Source: Tropicibacter alexandrii (GTDB lineage Bacteria > Pseudomonadota > Alphaproteobacteria > Rhodobacterales > Rhodobacteraceae). Taken from it: DNA of 64,000 nt. Below the pieces are notes generated by a model. That model did not search any database, had not been told where the DNA came from, and worked only from the letters and a program-made list of their open reading frames with translations. The translations under genes and the position numbers were made by a program. Position 1 is the first letter of the stretch. Every line of letters starts with the position of its first letter. The DNA lies in contig NZ_RCTZ02000002.1 of NCBI RefSeq assembly GCF_003667315.2, forward strand, positions 1 through 64,000, given 5' to 3'. Shown here piece after piece: positions 1 to 12,022 of this stretch.

Positions 1-846
1 TACGCGAGCATAAATGCTCTTGATCACGTCGCCTAAGTTTTGAACAAAAAACTCTCCGGCAAACCCGGGGCGGTTCAGGTTGTCCGACGCGGTCGCCGTC
101 AGCGGCACCGGCGAGACGGTCAGCAGCACGCGCATCCGGGGATTGTATTGCCTGACGAGTTTCAGCGCCTCGGCCAGTTCGCGCCGCACCTGCGGATAGG
201 GGTAATTGCGGAACTTGTGGATGTCGGGGCGGAAATCGCCCGCCAGCGTGCCGGGGCAAGCGGCGTAGCAAAGGCCGGTTTCCTCGTTCTCCCAGCCCTC
301 GGTCAGGCCGAGGGTAAAGACGAAGGTGTTCGCCTTCTTGAAGGCCCGGCGCATCCCTGCAAGCGTCGCCTCGCGCGAACGGTGCACTTCTTCGGGCGAG
401 CCGAAGCCGTTCGGCTCGATCTGCGGGCGGACCGGGTCGTAGTAGCGCCCGTCCTTTTCCCAGACCTCCGGGTCGGGCTCCTCATCCGTCAGGGCCCAAC
501 GCAGCCATTGGTGCAGCAGCTTGGTGGTGTAGATGTTGCCGGTGCGGAATGAGAACACGCCGTAATTAAAACGCTTGGCGCTTTCGGGCGACAGGATCGG
601 CGGCGCGGGCTCGCCATCGAGCCAGCCAAAGCCGTTTTCCTGCAAGGCCCGCGAGATGTGTTGCGCAAAGCAGGACCCGGCGGTGATCGCCACGTCGGTC
701 GGGCGAATCGGAAATTTCGGCGTCCAGAGCTGGTCGATCTCCAGCGCGTCCTTTTCGCCGACGGCGCTGCGCCAGAACGCCTTGGCCGGTTGCGTGGAAT
801 AGGGGTTCGGTTCGATGCCGGGGGCGTCCTTGTCGGAGTGCGTCAT
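1..846 (-). CDS. GSCFA domain-containing protein (3' end beyond window)
   Basis: The reading frame is open from ATG at 846 to the window edge (282 codons seen). It carries the family-naming motif GSCFAQHIS near residue 58, followed by blocks typical of GSCFA proteins (NYGVFSFRTGNIYTT, FVFTLGLTEGWE, LLTVSPVPLTAT). GSCFA proteins are SGNH/GDSL-hydrolase-like and in some bacteria are linked to polysaccharide or capsule loci; the substrate is unknown. After the TVSPVPLTAT block the coding sequence turns abruptly AT-richer (roughly positions 1-60), and the encoded residues no longer resemble the usual continuation. The C-terminus may therefore be altered by a rearrangement just outside the window. 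The family call is secure; the native C-terminus is not. Confidence 0.85.
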   Translation of the reverse strand, partial: MTHSDKDAPGIEPNPYSTQPAKAFWRSAVGEKDALEIDQLWTPKFPIRPTDVAITAGSCFAQHISRALQENGFGWLDGEPAPPILSPESAKRFNYGVFSFRTGNIYTTKLLHQWLRWALTDEEPDPEVWEKDGRYYDPVRPQIEPNGFGSPEEVHRSREATLAGMRRAFKKANTFVFTLGLTEGWENEETGLCYAACPGTLAGDFRPDIHKFRNYPYPQVRRELAEALKLVRQYNPRMRVLLTVSPVPLTATASDNLNRPGFAGEFFVQNLGDVIKSIYARV

Positions 847-1042
847 CGCTTGCCCTTTCGTGTCCTGGGTGTCCTGTCGGCGCCCGGATCAAGGGCGAGA
901 CCGGGTCGAGCGTAGCCTCACCCGTGGGCAAGAGACAAGCGCGCAAGAGTAAACAACAGGTTAACCCCTGCCGCTTTGCGGGGGCCTCCGGCGACTTCGC
1001 GCGCGTCATGGGCGGTGATGCAGATTTTTCTCAACGGGGTTG

Positions 1043-1071
1043 TTGACTCGCGGCCTGCGCCTGCCTAGCTA
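1043..1071 (+). promoter_or_regulatory. groESL promoter (-35/-10)
   Basis: TTGACT at 1043-1048 and TAGCTA at 1066-1071 are separated by 17 nt and lie just upstream of the CIRCE element. A GANTC site (GACTC, 1045-1049) overlaps the -35. This is a housekeeping-sigma type promoter; no sigma-32 motif was identified. Confidence 0.6.
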
Positions 1072-1078
1072 TGCGCCG

Positions 1079-1105
1079 TTAGCACTCGACAGATGTGAGT
1101 GCTAA
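1079..1105 (+). promoter_or_regulatory. CIRCE operator (HrcA binding site)
   Basis: A perfect inverted repeat, TTAGCACTC (1079-1087), nine-base spacer, GAGTGCTAA (1097-1105), matches the CIRCE consensus exactly. It lies just downstream of the -10 box, at or near the transcription start of groESL, so HrcA binding should repress the operon until heat shock. Confidence 0.97.
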
Positions 1106-1161
1106 CGGCTCGCCCGATGACGGGGGGCCAGGGAGTAACTTTGAGCCAGGAGAACTCAGAG

Positions 1162-1449
1162 ATGGCATTCAAACCGCTTCATGACCGTGTGCTGGTCCGC
1201 CGCGTGGAAAGCGAAGAGAAGACCGCAGGCGGTCTGATCATTCCCGACAGCGCCAAGGAAAAGCCGGCAGAAGGCATGATCGTGGCTTGCGGCGAAGGCG
1301 CACGCAAGGACAGCGGCGAGCTGATCGCCATGGCCGTCAAGGAAGGCGACAAGGTCCTGTTCGGCAAGTGGTCGGGCACCGAGGTCACCGTCGACGGCGA
1401 AGAGCTGCTGATCATGAAGGAATCCGACATTCTGGGCATCATCGCCTGA
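1162..1449 (+). CDS. groES: Co-chaperonin GroES
   Basis: This 95-residue protein begins [14 protein letters not shown] and contains the mobile loop ([18 protein letters not shown], residues about 17-34) that docks onto GroEL. The length is standard for GroES. The ATG at 1162 is preceded by an AGGAG ribosome site at about 1149-1152; the longer frame upstream lacks family similarity. It forms the classic bicistronic groESL operon with groEL 66 nt downstream, under CIRCE/HrcA control. It acts in the cytoplasm as the heptameric lid of the folding chamber. Confidence 0.98.
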   Translation: MAFKPLHDRVLVRRVESEEKTAGGLIIPDSAKEKPAEGMIVACGEGARKDSGELIAMAVKEGDKVLFGKWSGTEVTVDGEELLIMKESDILGIIA

Positions 1450-1467
1450 TCTGTCTGCGGCGCGTGA

Positions 1468-3159
<1,692 letters not shown>

Positions 3160-3199
3160 GGCGAATTCCCTCAGGGAGTTCTGCCGATATGCGACAGTG

Positions 3200-3275
3200 C
3201 ATCGGCCCAACCGGGCCGATGTCACAAGAGCAGTCCGGCCAGATCACCTATTGGGGCGCCTTCGGGCGCCCTTTT
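3200..3275 (+). terminator. Tandem hairpins ending in a rho-independent terminator after groEL
   Basis: A first 9-bp hairpin (3200-3208 / 3213-3221, loop AACC) has no T tract. A second hairpin, GGGCGCC-TTCG-GGCGCCC (3254-3271), carries a UUCG tetraloop and is followed by TTTT (3272-3275). The second is a good intrinsic terminator; the first may stabilise the mRNA 3' end. Confidence 0.8.
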
Positions 3276-3387
3276 CTCGTTCCGTGACGCAGCCCACCCT
3301 CTCAGGTTGAAAACTGACACAGGAATACGTCTCGAACTGTGCGCTGGGCACGCTATGCTCATGTTCACCCCTCGTTCAGGAGCCCCC

Positions 3388-3681
3388 ATGAGTCGCCGCG
3401 ATGGTCGGAAATACATCGAGCTGCGCCTGCCCGAGCCCCTGCGCAGGCAGCTTGAGGCGACCACCCGTGAAAAGGTGCCGCTGGCCTATCTGGTGCGGCA
3501 GGCGCTGCGCCGCGCGATGGATCTCGGGCTGGACTGGGACACGCCCTTCGATGCGCGTGACGGAACCCTGATTTCACTGCAACTGTCGACCGAGGAACGC
3601 GCGCGGCTGGAACGCTGGACCAAGGCGCACGATGTCTCGGAAGAGGTGGCGGTGCTGTCGCTGGTGTCGGCTTCGGTTTGA
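3388..3681 (+). CDS. Small hypothetical protein, possibly ribbon-helix-helix-like
   Basis: A 97-residue basic/acidic protein beginning MSRRDGRKYIELRLPEPLRR. The start at 3388 was chosen because CAGGAG lies a few bases upstream; the frame can be extended to 3307 but without a ribosome site. The N-terminal pattern (a short strand KYIELRLPEPL followed by predicted helices) resembles MetJ/Arc-type ribbon-helix-helix domains, but I do not recognise a specific family. No membrane segment or signal peptide is visible. It sits alone between groEL and the bactofilin-like gene on the same strand. Function unknown. Confidence 0.6.
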   Translation: MSRRDGRKYIELRLPEPLRRQLEATTREKVPLAYLVRQALRRAMDLGLDWDTPFDARDGTLISLQLSTEERARLERWTKAHDVSEEVAVLSLVSASV

Positions 3682-3751
3682 CCCCGTAGGATTGCAAAGG
3701 CAGGGTGCGCACAACCATTTGTCTCGGGATTCGCAGTTCAGGGGTTTGTTC

Positions 3752-4930
3752 ATGAAAAAGGTATTTGCCGGTCTTGTGGCCGGATTGCTGGCGCTGCCGG
3801 CGTCGGCACAGGATGTGGCCGAGGCCCTGTCTCTGGGGCGCGACAGCTATGGGGCCGGGCGCGCGGTGACCTTGTCCGACGAGGGGCGGGATGACGTGTT
3901 CCTTGCGGGCGAACGGCTGCGCCTTGCGTCAGAGATCTCCGGCACGGCCCATATGGCAGGGCGCTGGGTCGACATCGACGCGCCGGTCGGGGCGGACGTC
4001 TATGCCTTGGGGCAGCGGGTCACGATCACCGCGCCCGTGGCGGGCGATGTCAGCGCCGCCGCGCAACGTATCCGGATCGAAGCCGAGATCGGCGGCGACC
4101 TGCGCGCGGCGGGGTCTGAGATGTCGCTCGACGCGCCGGTGATGGGCACGGCGGTGCTGACCGGCGAGATTGTCAATTTCGATGCCACCGTGTCCGGGGA
4201 CGTGGTCCTGTCCGTGAACGAGGTGGATTGGGGCAATGGCGCCGAGATCGGCGGATCGCTGGTGATCTACGAAGAGGTGCTGGACACGATTTCGGTACCC
4301 GCCTCTGTGATCGCACCGGACCGGATCGAACGGCGCGGCCTGTCCGGCAACCCGCTGGCGCCGGACCTGTTCGGCGAAACCGCCAAGCAGGAGGCCAAGA
4401 ACGCCCGCCGCGCGCTTGGACTGCCAAAGGCCGAGCCAGAGCCGGAACCGCTGCCCACAGGCTTCCTGTCGGGCGTGCTGGTGCTCGCATTGATCGGGGC
4501 GGCCCTGTCGGTGATCTGGCCCCGCAGCATCGCCGCGATGCGCCGCGAGGTGCTGGGGCGTCCGCTGCGTGCGCTGACCATCGGCTTTGTCGGGCTGTCG
4601 ACCGCCATTGGCGCGACGGTCCTGCTGGCGATCACGGTGATCGGCCTGTTCGTGGCACCGGTCATGGTGCTGGCGGGGGTGCTGCTTTGGGTGCTGGGCT
4701 ATGCCGTGGCAACCTACGCGGTGGGCGTCTGGGCGTTGAGCTGGTTTGGCGGGGGTGATCCCATCACCAATGGCGAGCGCGCCATGTCGGCGGGCGTCGG
4801 TGCCCTCGCCGTCGGGTTATTGGGGCTGATCCCCTACCTTGGCTGGCTGCTGCTGATCGTCCTGCCCCTGATGGGGGCGGGCGCGGCGCTGTTGCGCTGG
4901 CTGCGTCCGGGGCTTTTCGTTCAGGCGTGA
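3752..4930 (+). CDS. Bactofilin-like beta-helix protein with C-terminal membrane segments
   Basis: A 392-residue protein with a Sec signal peptide (MKKVFAGLVAGLLALPASAQ). Residues about 50-170 form a repetitive hydrophobic/glycine pattern (for example VDIDAPVGADVYALGQRVTI, then similar units) like the right-handed beta-helix of polymer-forming (bactofilin-type) proteins. The C-terminal half has about four or five hydrophobic spans with a Pro/Glu-rich linker before them (PKAEPEPEPLPTG). Classical bactofilins are cytoplasmic or membrane-associated and lack such an export and membrane architecture, so this is a bactofilin-fold envelope protein rather than a true bactofilin. The start at 3752 is set by the signal peptide. 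Role unknown; envelope scaffolding is a guess. Confidence 0.75.
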   Translation: MKKVFAGLVAGLLALPASAQDVAEALSLGRDSYGAGRAVTLSDEGRDDVFLAGERLRLASEISGTAHMAGRWVDIDAPVGADVYALGQRVTITAPVAGDVSAAAQRIRIEAEIGGDLRAAGSEMSLDAPVMGTAVLTGEIVNFDATVSGDVVLSVNEVDWGNGAEIGGSLVIYEEVLDTISVPASVIAPDRIERRGLSGNPLAPDLFGETAKQEAKNARRALGLPKAEPEPEPLPTGFLSGVLVLALIGAALSVIWPRSIAAMRREVLGRPLRALTIGFVGLSTAIGATVLLAITVIGLFVAPVMVLAGVLLWVLGYAVATYAVGVWALSWFGGGDPITNGERAMSAGVGALAVGLLGLIPYLGWLLLIVLPLMGAGAALLRWLRPGLFVQA

Positions 4931-5003
4931 CCCCGCCCCGGGCCTGACCCGGGGCCTCCACGTCGATTTCGCCATGAGGTCCCGGGTCAAGCCCGGGACG
5001 GGG
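4931..5003. repeat. Inverted pair of a GC-rich palindromic repeat
   Basis: Two copies of a roughly 23-bp palindromic unit face each other: CCCGGGTCAAGCCCGGGACG at 4981-5000 and, inverted, a near-identical copy at about 4931-4953. Each unit is itself a hairpin (CCCGGG-loop-CCCGGG). They fill the gap between the bactofilin-like gene and rnhB. The sequence resembles dispersed palindromic elements common in Rhodobacteraceae intergenic DNA. Two adjoining GACTC (GANTC) sites follow at 5003-5012. Confidence 0.65.
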
Positions 5004-5040
5004 ACTCGACTCCGCGCTCGGCTTGCGCTTTGCCGAACCT

Positions 5041-5655
5041 ATGGAGCCTTTGACGACGAATCTCGAACAGCCCTATTGGGACCGTGGCCTGCGCGTGGCA
5101 GGTGTCGACGAGGTGGGCCGTGGCCCGCTGGCGGGGCCCGTCGTGGCCGCTGCCGTCATCCTGCTGCCCGAGGCGATCCCTGACGGATTGCAGGACAGCA
5201 AGAAGCTGTCGATCAAGCGCCGCGACCTGCTGCTGCCGATCATCCGGCAAAGCTGCCTCGTGGGCATCGGTCAGGCCACGGTCGAGGAAATCGACGAGAT
5301 CAACATCCTTCAGGCCAGCCTGCTGGCGATGCGGCGGGCTGTGGATAACCTTCCGGAGAAACCTGGGGCTATCCTTGTGGATGGAAACAAATTGCCCACA
5401 GGGCTGCCCTGCGAAGCGCAGGCGATTGTGGGTGGTGACGCTAGGTCACCTTCGATCGCTGCGGCCTCAATTGTGGCCAAAACATGGCGAGATAATGTCA
5501 TGAAAAAGATCGCGACACAGTTTCCAGGATATGGATGGGAAACAAACGCGGGATATCCCACAAAATGTCACAAAAATGCACTCCGAGATTTGGGTGTAAC
5601 CCCACATCATAGACGTTCGTTCAAGCCGGTACGCGATATCTTGTGTCGAGACTAA
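5041..5655 (+). CDS. rnhB: Ribonuclease HII
   Basis: This 204-residue protein carries the RNase HII signature [19 protein letters not shown] (residues 21-39), including the metal-binding Asp23-Glu24 pair, and the later [15 protein letters not shown] block. It cleaves RNA in RNA-DNA hybrids, such as misincorporated ribonucleotides and primers. The ATG at 5041 gives the family length; an upstream TTG at 5023 is possible. The 3' half is visibly AT-richer (about 5450-5655) than the surrounding genes without loss of the frame. It lies directly upstream of ccrM on the same strand. Confidence 0.95.
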   Translation: MEPLTTNLEQPYWDRGLRVAGVDEVGRGPLAGPVVAAAVILLPEAIPDGLQDSKKLSIKRRDLLLPIIRQSCLVGIGQATVEEIDEINILQASLLAMRRAVDNLPEKPGAILVDGNKLPTGLPCEAQAIVGGDARSPSIAAASIVAKTWRDNVMKKIATQFPGYGWETNAGYPTKCHKNALRDLGVTPHHRRSFKPVRDILCRD

Positions 5656-5679
5656 ATCGTAAGGCCCTGTTTAAATTAA

Positions 5680-6864
<1,185 letters not shown>

Positions 6865-6934
6865 CCGTCTGATTTCAAGGAATTCAAGAACACCGCCGGT
6901 GCCCCGCGTTGTCATGCGCGGAGGGCGCCTACTG

Positions 6935-6971
6935 GCCCCGTCTGCTCCGCGCAGACGGGGCATTTTGTTTT
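6935..6971 (+). terminator. Rho-independent terminator after ccrM
   Basis: An 11-bp stem (GCCCCGTCTGC 6935-6945 / GCAGACGGGGC 6951-6961) with a 5-nt loop is followed by a T-rich tail, ATTTTGTTTT. Confidence 0.85.
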
Positions 6972-7034
6972 GGGGGTGGCGGGGCGCGGCCCTGCACTAC
7001 ATGGTGTGCGAAATGTTGAAAGGGAGGTGCCCGG

Positions 7035-7706
7035 ATGCGACTGAATGCCGATTTCGACGAGCGGGTGGTGATCCGCCCCGAGGCGTATGACTGGGTTGCC
7101 TCGCCGGTCAGCGGGGTCGAGCGGATGATGCTGGACCGTGTGGGCGACGAGGTGGCGCGGGCGACATCGCTGGTCCGCTTTGCGCCGAATTCCAGCTTTG
7201 ACGCGCACACCCATGGCGGCGGCGAGGAATATCTCGTGCTGGATGGCGTGTTCTCGGATGAGGATGGCGACTATCCGGCAGGCACCTATGTGCGCAACCC
7301 CATTGGCACCCGCCACACGCCGCGCATCGGGCCCGAAGGGGCGACGATCCTCGTCAAGCTGCGGCAGTTCGACCCCGATGACGATGAGCAAAAGGTGGTC
7401 AGGACGGATACGGCCTTCGACGAGGTCGCGCCCGGACTCAGCCAGATCGTTCTGCATGAACATGGTCCGGAACGGGTGCGGATGGTGCGCTTTGCCCCCG
7501 GCACGCAACTGGACCGCCACGCGCATCCCGGTGGCGAGGAGCTGTTCGTGATCGAGGGCAGCTATTCCGACGAGGACGGCCATTACCCGGCGGGAACGTG
7601 GCTGCGCAGCCCGGTTGGCACCGGGCATGCCCCTTGGTCCGACGAAGGCTGTCTGCTGTGGATCAAGACCGGGCATCTGGCGCCAGTGATCGGCGCGGAC
7701 GGATAA
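7035..7706 (+). CDS. Bicupin protein with ChrR-like cupin domains
   Basis: This 223-residue protein contains two consecutive cupin units with nearly repeated metal-binding motifs: FDAHTHGGGEEYLVLDG (about residues 55-71) and LDRHAHPGGEELFVIEG (about 157-173), each giving H-x-H-x5-E ligands. Both units continue with a SDEDG-YPAGT-R-P-GT-H segment, as in the C-terminal cupin of ChrR-type anti-sigma factors. There is no N-terminal zinc-binding anti-sigma domain. A GGGAGG ribosome site precedes ATG 7035. It is probably a metal-dependent small-molecule enzyme or sensor of unknown substrate. Confidence 0.85.
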   Translation: MRLNADFDERVVIRPEAYDWVASPVSGVERMMLDRVGDEVARATSLVRFAPNSSFDAHTHGGGEEYLVLDGVFSDEDGDYPAGTYVRNPIGTRHTPRIGPEGATILVKLRQFDPDDDEQKVVRTDTAFDEVAPGLSQIVLHEHGPERVRMVRFAPGTQLDRHAHPGGEELFVIEGSYSDEDGHYPAGTWLRSPVGTGHAPWSDEGCLLWIKTGHLAPVIGADG

Positions 7707-7754
7707 TTCGCGACGGGGGCTTTCGCCCGCCCCCGGACCTGCTACTCCTTGCGC

Positions 7755-8648
7755 ATGGACATGCGCGCGATACTCATGGGCCTCGCCTTTGCGGCGATGT
7801 GGTCCTCTGCCTTTACCTCGGCCCGGATCATCGTGGCGGCGGCGCCGCCGCTGAGCGCGCTGGCCTTGCGGTTCCTCATCTCGGGGCTGATTGCCGTGGT
7901 CATCGCGCGGTTTCTGGGCCAGACCGCCCGCCTGACGCGCGGGCAATGGCGGGCCACGATCATCTTCGGCATCTGCCAGAACGCCCTGTATCTAGGGCTG
8001 AATTTCGTCGCGATGCAGACAATCGAGGCCTCGTTGGCGGCGATCATCGCATCGACCATGCCGCTGCTGGTGGCGCTGCTGGGCTGGGTGATCTTCAAGG
8101 AGCGGCTGCGCGGGCAGGCGGCGCTTGGCCTTCTGGCGGGTTTTGCTGGCGTGGCGCTGATCATGGGCAGCCGGTTCGGTGGCGGGCTGGACCTGTTTGG
8201 CGTGGCATTGTGCGGCCTTGGCGCGATCGCCTTGGCCATCGCCACGCTCAGCTTGCGGGGCGCGACGTCGGGCGGCAATTTCATGATGGTCGTGGGCTTG
8301 CAGATGCTGATCGGCAGCGCGGCGCTCTGGCCGTTTGCCCTGTCGCTGGAAGTGGTCGAAATCGACTGGTCGGGCCAGTTGATCGCGGCCTTTGTCTATA
8401 CGACGCTGGTGCCGGGGCTGGCGGCGACCCTTGTCTGGGTCATGCTGGTCAACAGCATCGGCGCCGTGCGGGCCGCGACCTTCCATTTCCTCAATCCCTT
8501 CTTCGGTGTGGCCATCGCCGCCCTGCTTCTGGGCGAAAGCCTGCGCCTGCTCGACATGATCGGTGTCGCGGTGATCGCTGGCGGCATCCTGTTGGTGCAG
8601 ACGGCGCGCATTCAGGCCAAAGTACCTAAAAACAGTGTGAATTCGTAA
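7755..8648 (+). CDS. DMT-superfamily permease (EamA family)
   Basis: About 297 residues with ten hydrophobic spans arranged as two EamA repeats (first from MRAILMGLAFAAMWSSAFTS, second from about residue 150, FGVALCGLGAIALAIATLSL). It is an inner-membrane exporter of metabolites or amino acids; the substrate cannot be inferred. ATG 7755 or 7761 are both possible starts (an in-frame TTG lies at 7749). It begins 48 nt after the bicupin gene on the same strand, so the two could be co-transcribed. Confidence 0.9.
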   Translation: MDMRAILMGLAFAAMWSSAFTSARIIVAAAPPLSALALRFLISGLIAVVIARFLGQTARLTRGQWRATIIFGICQNALYLGLNFVAMQTIEASLAAIIASTMPLLVALLGWVIFKERLRGQAALGLLAGFAGVALIMGSRFGGGLDLFGVALCGLGAIALAIATLSLRGATSGGNFMMVVGLQMLIGSAALWPFALSLEVVEIDWSGQLIAAFVYTTLVPGLAATLVWVMLVNSIGAVRAATFHFLNPFFGVAIAALLLGESLRLLDMIGVAVIAGGILLVQTARIQAKVPKNSVNS

Positions 8649-8751
8649 GCTTTTAGCCCTACCGCGCGGAAACCTTTGTTTACGAAACGCGCGTAGCTCT
8701 GGATGGCGAAAATGCCTTTCTGGCATGCCGGTTCTAGAGTGAGGTTGGGAA

Positions 8752-10668
8752 ATGGGCAGATTCAAGATCCGCACGCAGGCGTTCTTCATGGCGGGGGCGC
8801 TCATCGTGGCGATGATGGGGATGGCGGGCATCTCGTGGTTTGCCTCCTCCAGCATGGAGGCCGGGATCAAGGGAATCCAGTCCGGCGCCGAGGTGGACGA
8901 CTTCCTGATGCACGAGCAGATCACCCTGCTTGAGGCGGAAACACACCTGATGCGCTTTTCGCTCGGCGCCGCTGAAAGCTGGGACAAGTTCCAGACACGG
9001 ATGGAAGACACGATCGAGGGCCTGACCGGCGAAGAGGCGCAGGCAATCTCGGCCGAGATGGTCGCCATCGGTGAAACGCTGAAACAGGTGCGCGATTTCT
9101 ACCCGCTCTTGCAGGAGGCCGCTACGCCAGAGGCCGTGCGCTGGCAGGCCTTTCAGGTCACACCGCTGCTGAGCGAGGCCTCGCTCGCGCTGGAGGCACT
9201 GGGCGAAATCACCGACGCAGCCACCGAGCAGGCCGCGGTCGATGCGAATTTGCGCGCCGCGCAGGCGCATCAGCTATTGATGCTGGTCACACTGGCGGCA
9301 GTGGCCGTTGCGCTAGGGGTCAGCTGGCTGTTCGGCACCCTGCTGTCGCGCCCGATTCGCAAGGCCGTGGCAACCGTCGAATGCCTTGTTCGCGAGGACT
9401 ACGACTGCGTGATCGACGGGCAGGAGCGCAAGGACGAGGTCGGCATGATCGTCCGGAGCCTCGAAACCTTGCGGGATCGCCTGCGGGACGGAAAGCAGAC
9501 GCATGAGCGGATCAAGCAGGAAAACAGCCAGCGCGTCGACCTGTTCCAAAGCCTCGGACATGCGATGAGCCGACTGAAGGGCGGCGCGCTGTCCAGCCGC
9601 ATCGAGGCTGACGACTGGCAGGATTTGGGCGACAGCTACGTCAAGCTCTGCGACGATTTCAACGACCTTGCCACTACGCTCGAAGATCTCGTGGGATCGC
9701 TCAATGGCAGTGTCGAAACGGTGCGCGGCAATGCCCGGGACCTGTCCGACATGTCCACGGAGATGTCGCGCCGCGCCGAAGTTCAGGCCGCCACGCTCGA
9801 GGAATCCGCAGCCGCGCTGGATGAACTGTCCGAAAGCGTGCAATCCTCGGCTCAGCGCGCCGAGGAAATGGACCTGCGCGTGCTCGAAGGGCGGCGGCGG
9901 GCCGAGCAGGGTGGCGTGGTGATGGGGCAAGCGCTGGAGGCGATGGGCTCGATCGCGCGCAGTTCCGAACAGATCACCCAGATCATCGACGTGATCGACG
10001 ACATCGCCTTCCAGACCAACCTTCTGGCGTTGAACGCCGGGGTCGAAGCTGCGCGTGCTGGTGAATCCGGCAAGGGCTTTGCCGTCGTCGCATCCGAGGT
10101 GCGGCAACTGGCGCAGCGCGCCGCCGAGTCCGCCAACGAGATCAAGGAACTGGTGCTGAACAGCACGACTCAGGTCGAGGACGGCGAACGCCTCGTGCAG
10201 CAGACCAGCGAGATGCTGACCGAGATCGTGCAAAGCGTGACCGATGTCTCGGAGATGGTGTCGCAGGTCGCCACCTCCTCGCGCGAGCAGGCCAGTGGCG
10301 TCAAGGAGATTAATATCGGCGTGGCCGAACTGGACAAGGTGACCCAGCAGAACGCGGCCATGGTGGGCGAAACCTCGGCCGCCAGCTTGCAACTGAACCA
10401 GGAAGCCGGGCGGCTTGCCGAATTGCTTGCGCGCTTCTCGGGGGGGACTGCGCCCACCGCACGGATCACCGCCGACGAGACGCTGTTCGACATGCCTGAA
10501 CCAGAGGTGGCCCAAGCCGACGCAGGGCAGGCCGATGCGGCACGCGAAGCGCGGGAACGCGAATTGCTGTTGCACGGCTCATGGGAGGGCGACATGCCCG
10601 AACCCACGCCCGTCGAGTTCGACGAGCCGCTCAAGGTGTCGAACGGCACCCAATGGAAGGACTTCTGA
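8752..10668 (+). CDS. Methyl-accepting chemotaxis protein
   Basis: A 638-residue transmembrane chemoreceptor. TM1 spans about residues 9-31, a short mainly helical periplasmic domain follows, TM2 lies near 178-201, then comes a HAMP region and a long cytoplasmic coiled-coil signalling domain. The highly conserved hairpin tip ([20 protein letters not shown]) starts near residue 415 and should contact CheA/CheW. The C-terminus ends QWKDF, resembling the NWETF-type pentapeptide that tethers CheR/CheB in some receptors. No other chemotaxis gene lies in the window, so it is an orphan receptor gene. The ligand is unknown. Confidence 0.95.
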   Translation: MGRFKIRTQAFFMAGALIVAMMGMAGISWFASSSMEAGIKGIQSGAEVDDFLMHEQITLLEAETHLMRFSLGAAESWDKFQTRMEDTIEGLTGEEAQAISAEMVAIGETLKQVRDFYPLLQEAATPEAVRWQAFQVTPLLSEASLALEALGEITDAATEQAAVDANLRAAQAHQLLMLVTLAAVAVALGVSWLFGTLLSRPIRKAVATVECLVREDYDCVIDGQERKDEVGMIVRSLETLRDRLRDGKQTHERIKQENSQRVDLFQSLGHAMSRLKGGALSSRIEADDWQDLGDSYVKLCDDFNDLATTLEDLVGSLNGSVETVRGNARDLSDMSTEMSRRAEVQAATLEESAAALDELSESVQSSAQRAEEMDLRVLEGRRRAEQGGVVMGQALEAMGSIARSSEQITQIIDVIDDIAFQTNLLALNAGVEAARAGESGKGFAVVASEVRQLAQRAAESANEIKELVLNSTTQVEDGERLVQQTSEMLTEIVQSVTDVSEMVSQVATSSREQASGVKEINIGVAELDKVTQQNAAMVGETSAASLQLNQEAGRLAELLARFSGGTAPTARITADETLFDMPEPEVAQADAGQADAAREARERELLLHGSWEGDMPEPTPVEFDEPLKVSNGTQWKDF

Positions 10669-10674
10669 GCAAGG

Positions 10675-11781
10675 TTAGCGCGGGCCGATCACGCCGCCCG
10701 CGTCCCCGACCTGGCCACGATGCAGCAGCAGGTGGTCGAGGATCACACAGGCCATCATCGCCTCGCCCACCGGGACGGCGCGGATGCCGACGCAGGGGTC
10801 GTGACGCCCCTTGGTGATGATCTCGGTCTCTTCGCCGGACTTGGTGATGGTCTTGCGGGTGGTCAGGATGGACGATGTCGGCTTGACCGCGAAACGGCAG
10901 ACCACGTCCTGCCCGGTGGAAATCCCGCCAAGGATGCCGCCCGCGTGATTCGACGAATAGCGCGGGCCGTCATTGCCCATGAAGATCTCGTCGGCATTCT
11001 CCGAGCCGGTCAGGCAGGCGGCGGCCATGCCCTCGCCGATCTCGACTCCCTTGACCGCGTTGATCGACATCATCGCCGCCGCAATGTCGGTATCGAGCTT
11101 GCCATAGATCGGCGCGCCAAGGCCCGCAGGCACGCCGCGCGCCACGACCTCGATCACCGCACCGACGCTTTCGCCGGACTTGCGCAGTTGATCGAGATAT
11201 TCCGCCCAATCGGCGGCGGCGTCTGCATCGGGGCACCAGAACGGGTTCTGTTCGATCTGTCCCATGTCGTAGCGGGCCGGGTCCGCCTTGCGCGGGCCCA
11301 TCTGGACCATGTAGCCGGTGATCTGCACCCCAGGCGCCAATGCGGCCAAGGCCGCGCGCGCCACACCACCGGCTGCCACCCGTGCTGCGGTTTCGCGCGC
11401 CGAGGACCGCCCGCCGCCGCGATAGTCGCGAATGCCGTATTTCTGGAAATAGGTGATGTCGGCGTGGCCGGGGCGGAATTTCTCGGCGATATCGCCGTAA
11501 TCCTTGGACCGCTGGTCGGTGTTCTCGATCATCAATTGCAAAGGCGTGCCGGTGGTCTTGCCCTCGAACGCCCCCGACAGGATGCGCACGGCGTCCGGTT
11601 CGCGCCGCTGCGTGGTGTATTTGTTCTGACCGGGTTTGCGCTTGTCGAGCCATGTCTGCAACATCGCCTCGTCCAGTTCGATACCCGGCGGGCATCCGTC
11701 GACGGTCGCGCCCAGCGCGGGCCCGTGGCTTTCGCCCCAAGTGGTGACGCGGAACAGGTGGCCGAAGGTGTTGAGGCTCAT
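10675..11781 (-). CDS. aroC: Chorismate synthase
   Basis: A 368-residue protein starting [24 protein letters not shown], the first chorismate synthase signature, with the later [18 protein letters not shown] and KPTSSI blocks. It converts 5-enolpyruvylshikimate-3-phosphate to chorismate using reduced FMN, the last step of the common aromatic pathway in the cytoplasm. AAAGGAG precedes ATG 11781. It converges on the chemoreceptor gene with only 6 nt between stop codons and is divergent from the thiamine operon. Confidence 0.98.
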   Translation of the reverse strand: MSLNTFGHLFRVTTWGESHGPALGATVDGCPPGIELDEAMLQTWLDKRKPGQNKYTTQRREPDAVRILSGAFEGKTTGTPLQLMIENTDQRSKDYGDIAEKFRPGHADITYFQKYGIRDYRGGGRSSARETAARVAAGGVARAALAALAPGVQITGYMVQMGPRKADPARYDMGQIEQNPFWCPDADAAADWAEYLDQLRKSGESVGAVIEVVARGVPAGLGAPIYGKLDTDIAAAMMSINAVKGVEIGEGMAAACLTGSENADEIFMGNDGPRYSSNHAGGILGGISTGQDVVCRFAVKPTSSILTTRKTITKSGEETEIITKGRHDPCVGIRAVPVGEAMMACVILDHLLLHRGQVGDAGGVIGPR

Positions 11782-11877
11782 GGTCAGTCTCCTTTGTCAG
11801 CGGAATAGGGCAGGGCGCGCGGGGCCTCAAGGGATTTCCCGCTTGAAAGCCGCGCCGGGCGGCCCTAGGTTCCGCCC

Positions 11878-11970
11878 TACCTCGGGGTGCCGGATCCATC
11901 CGGCTGAGATTTGCGTGCGGCGCATCAACCCGTTGAACCTGAACCGGTTAACACCGGCGGAGGGAAGGTA
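11878..11970 (+). ncRNA. TPP riboswitch (THI element)
   Basis: Characteristic conserved blocks occur in order: CTCGGGGTGCC (11881), CTGAGAT (11904), ACCCGTTGAACCTGAACCGG (from 11928) and ACCGGCGGAGGGA (near 11953-11965). It sits about 50 nt ahead of thiB. Binding of thiamine pyrophosphate should turn off thiBPQ expression, which supports a thiamine substrate for the transporter. Confidence 0.96.
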
Positions 11971-12022
11971 ACGGCCACCGCGCCTCCTATCTTGCCCTCT
12001 CGCCGCAGATTTGGAGGACGCC

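Noticed and set aside
8649-8751. Sigma-28 or sigma-54 promoter before the chemoreceptor gene
   Set aside because: No acceptable match to either consensus could be found.
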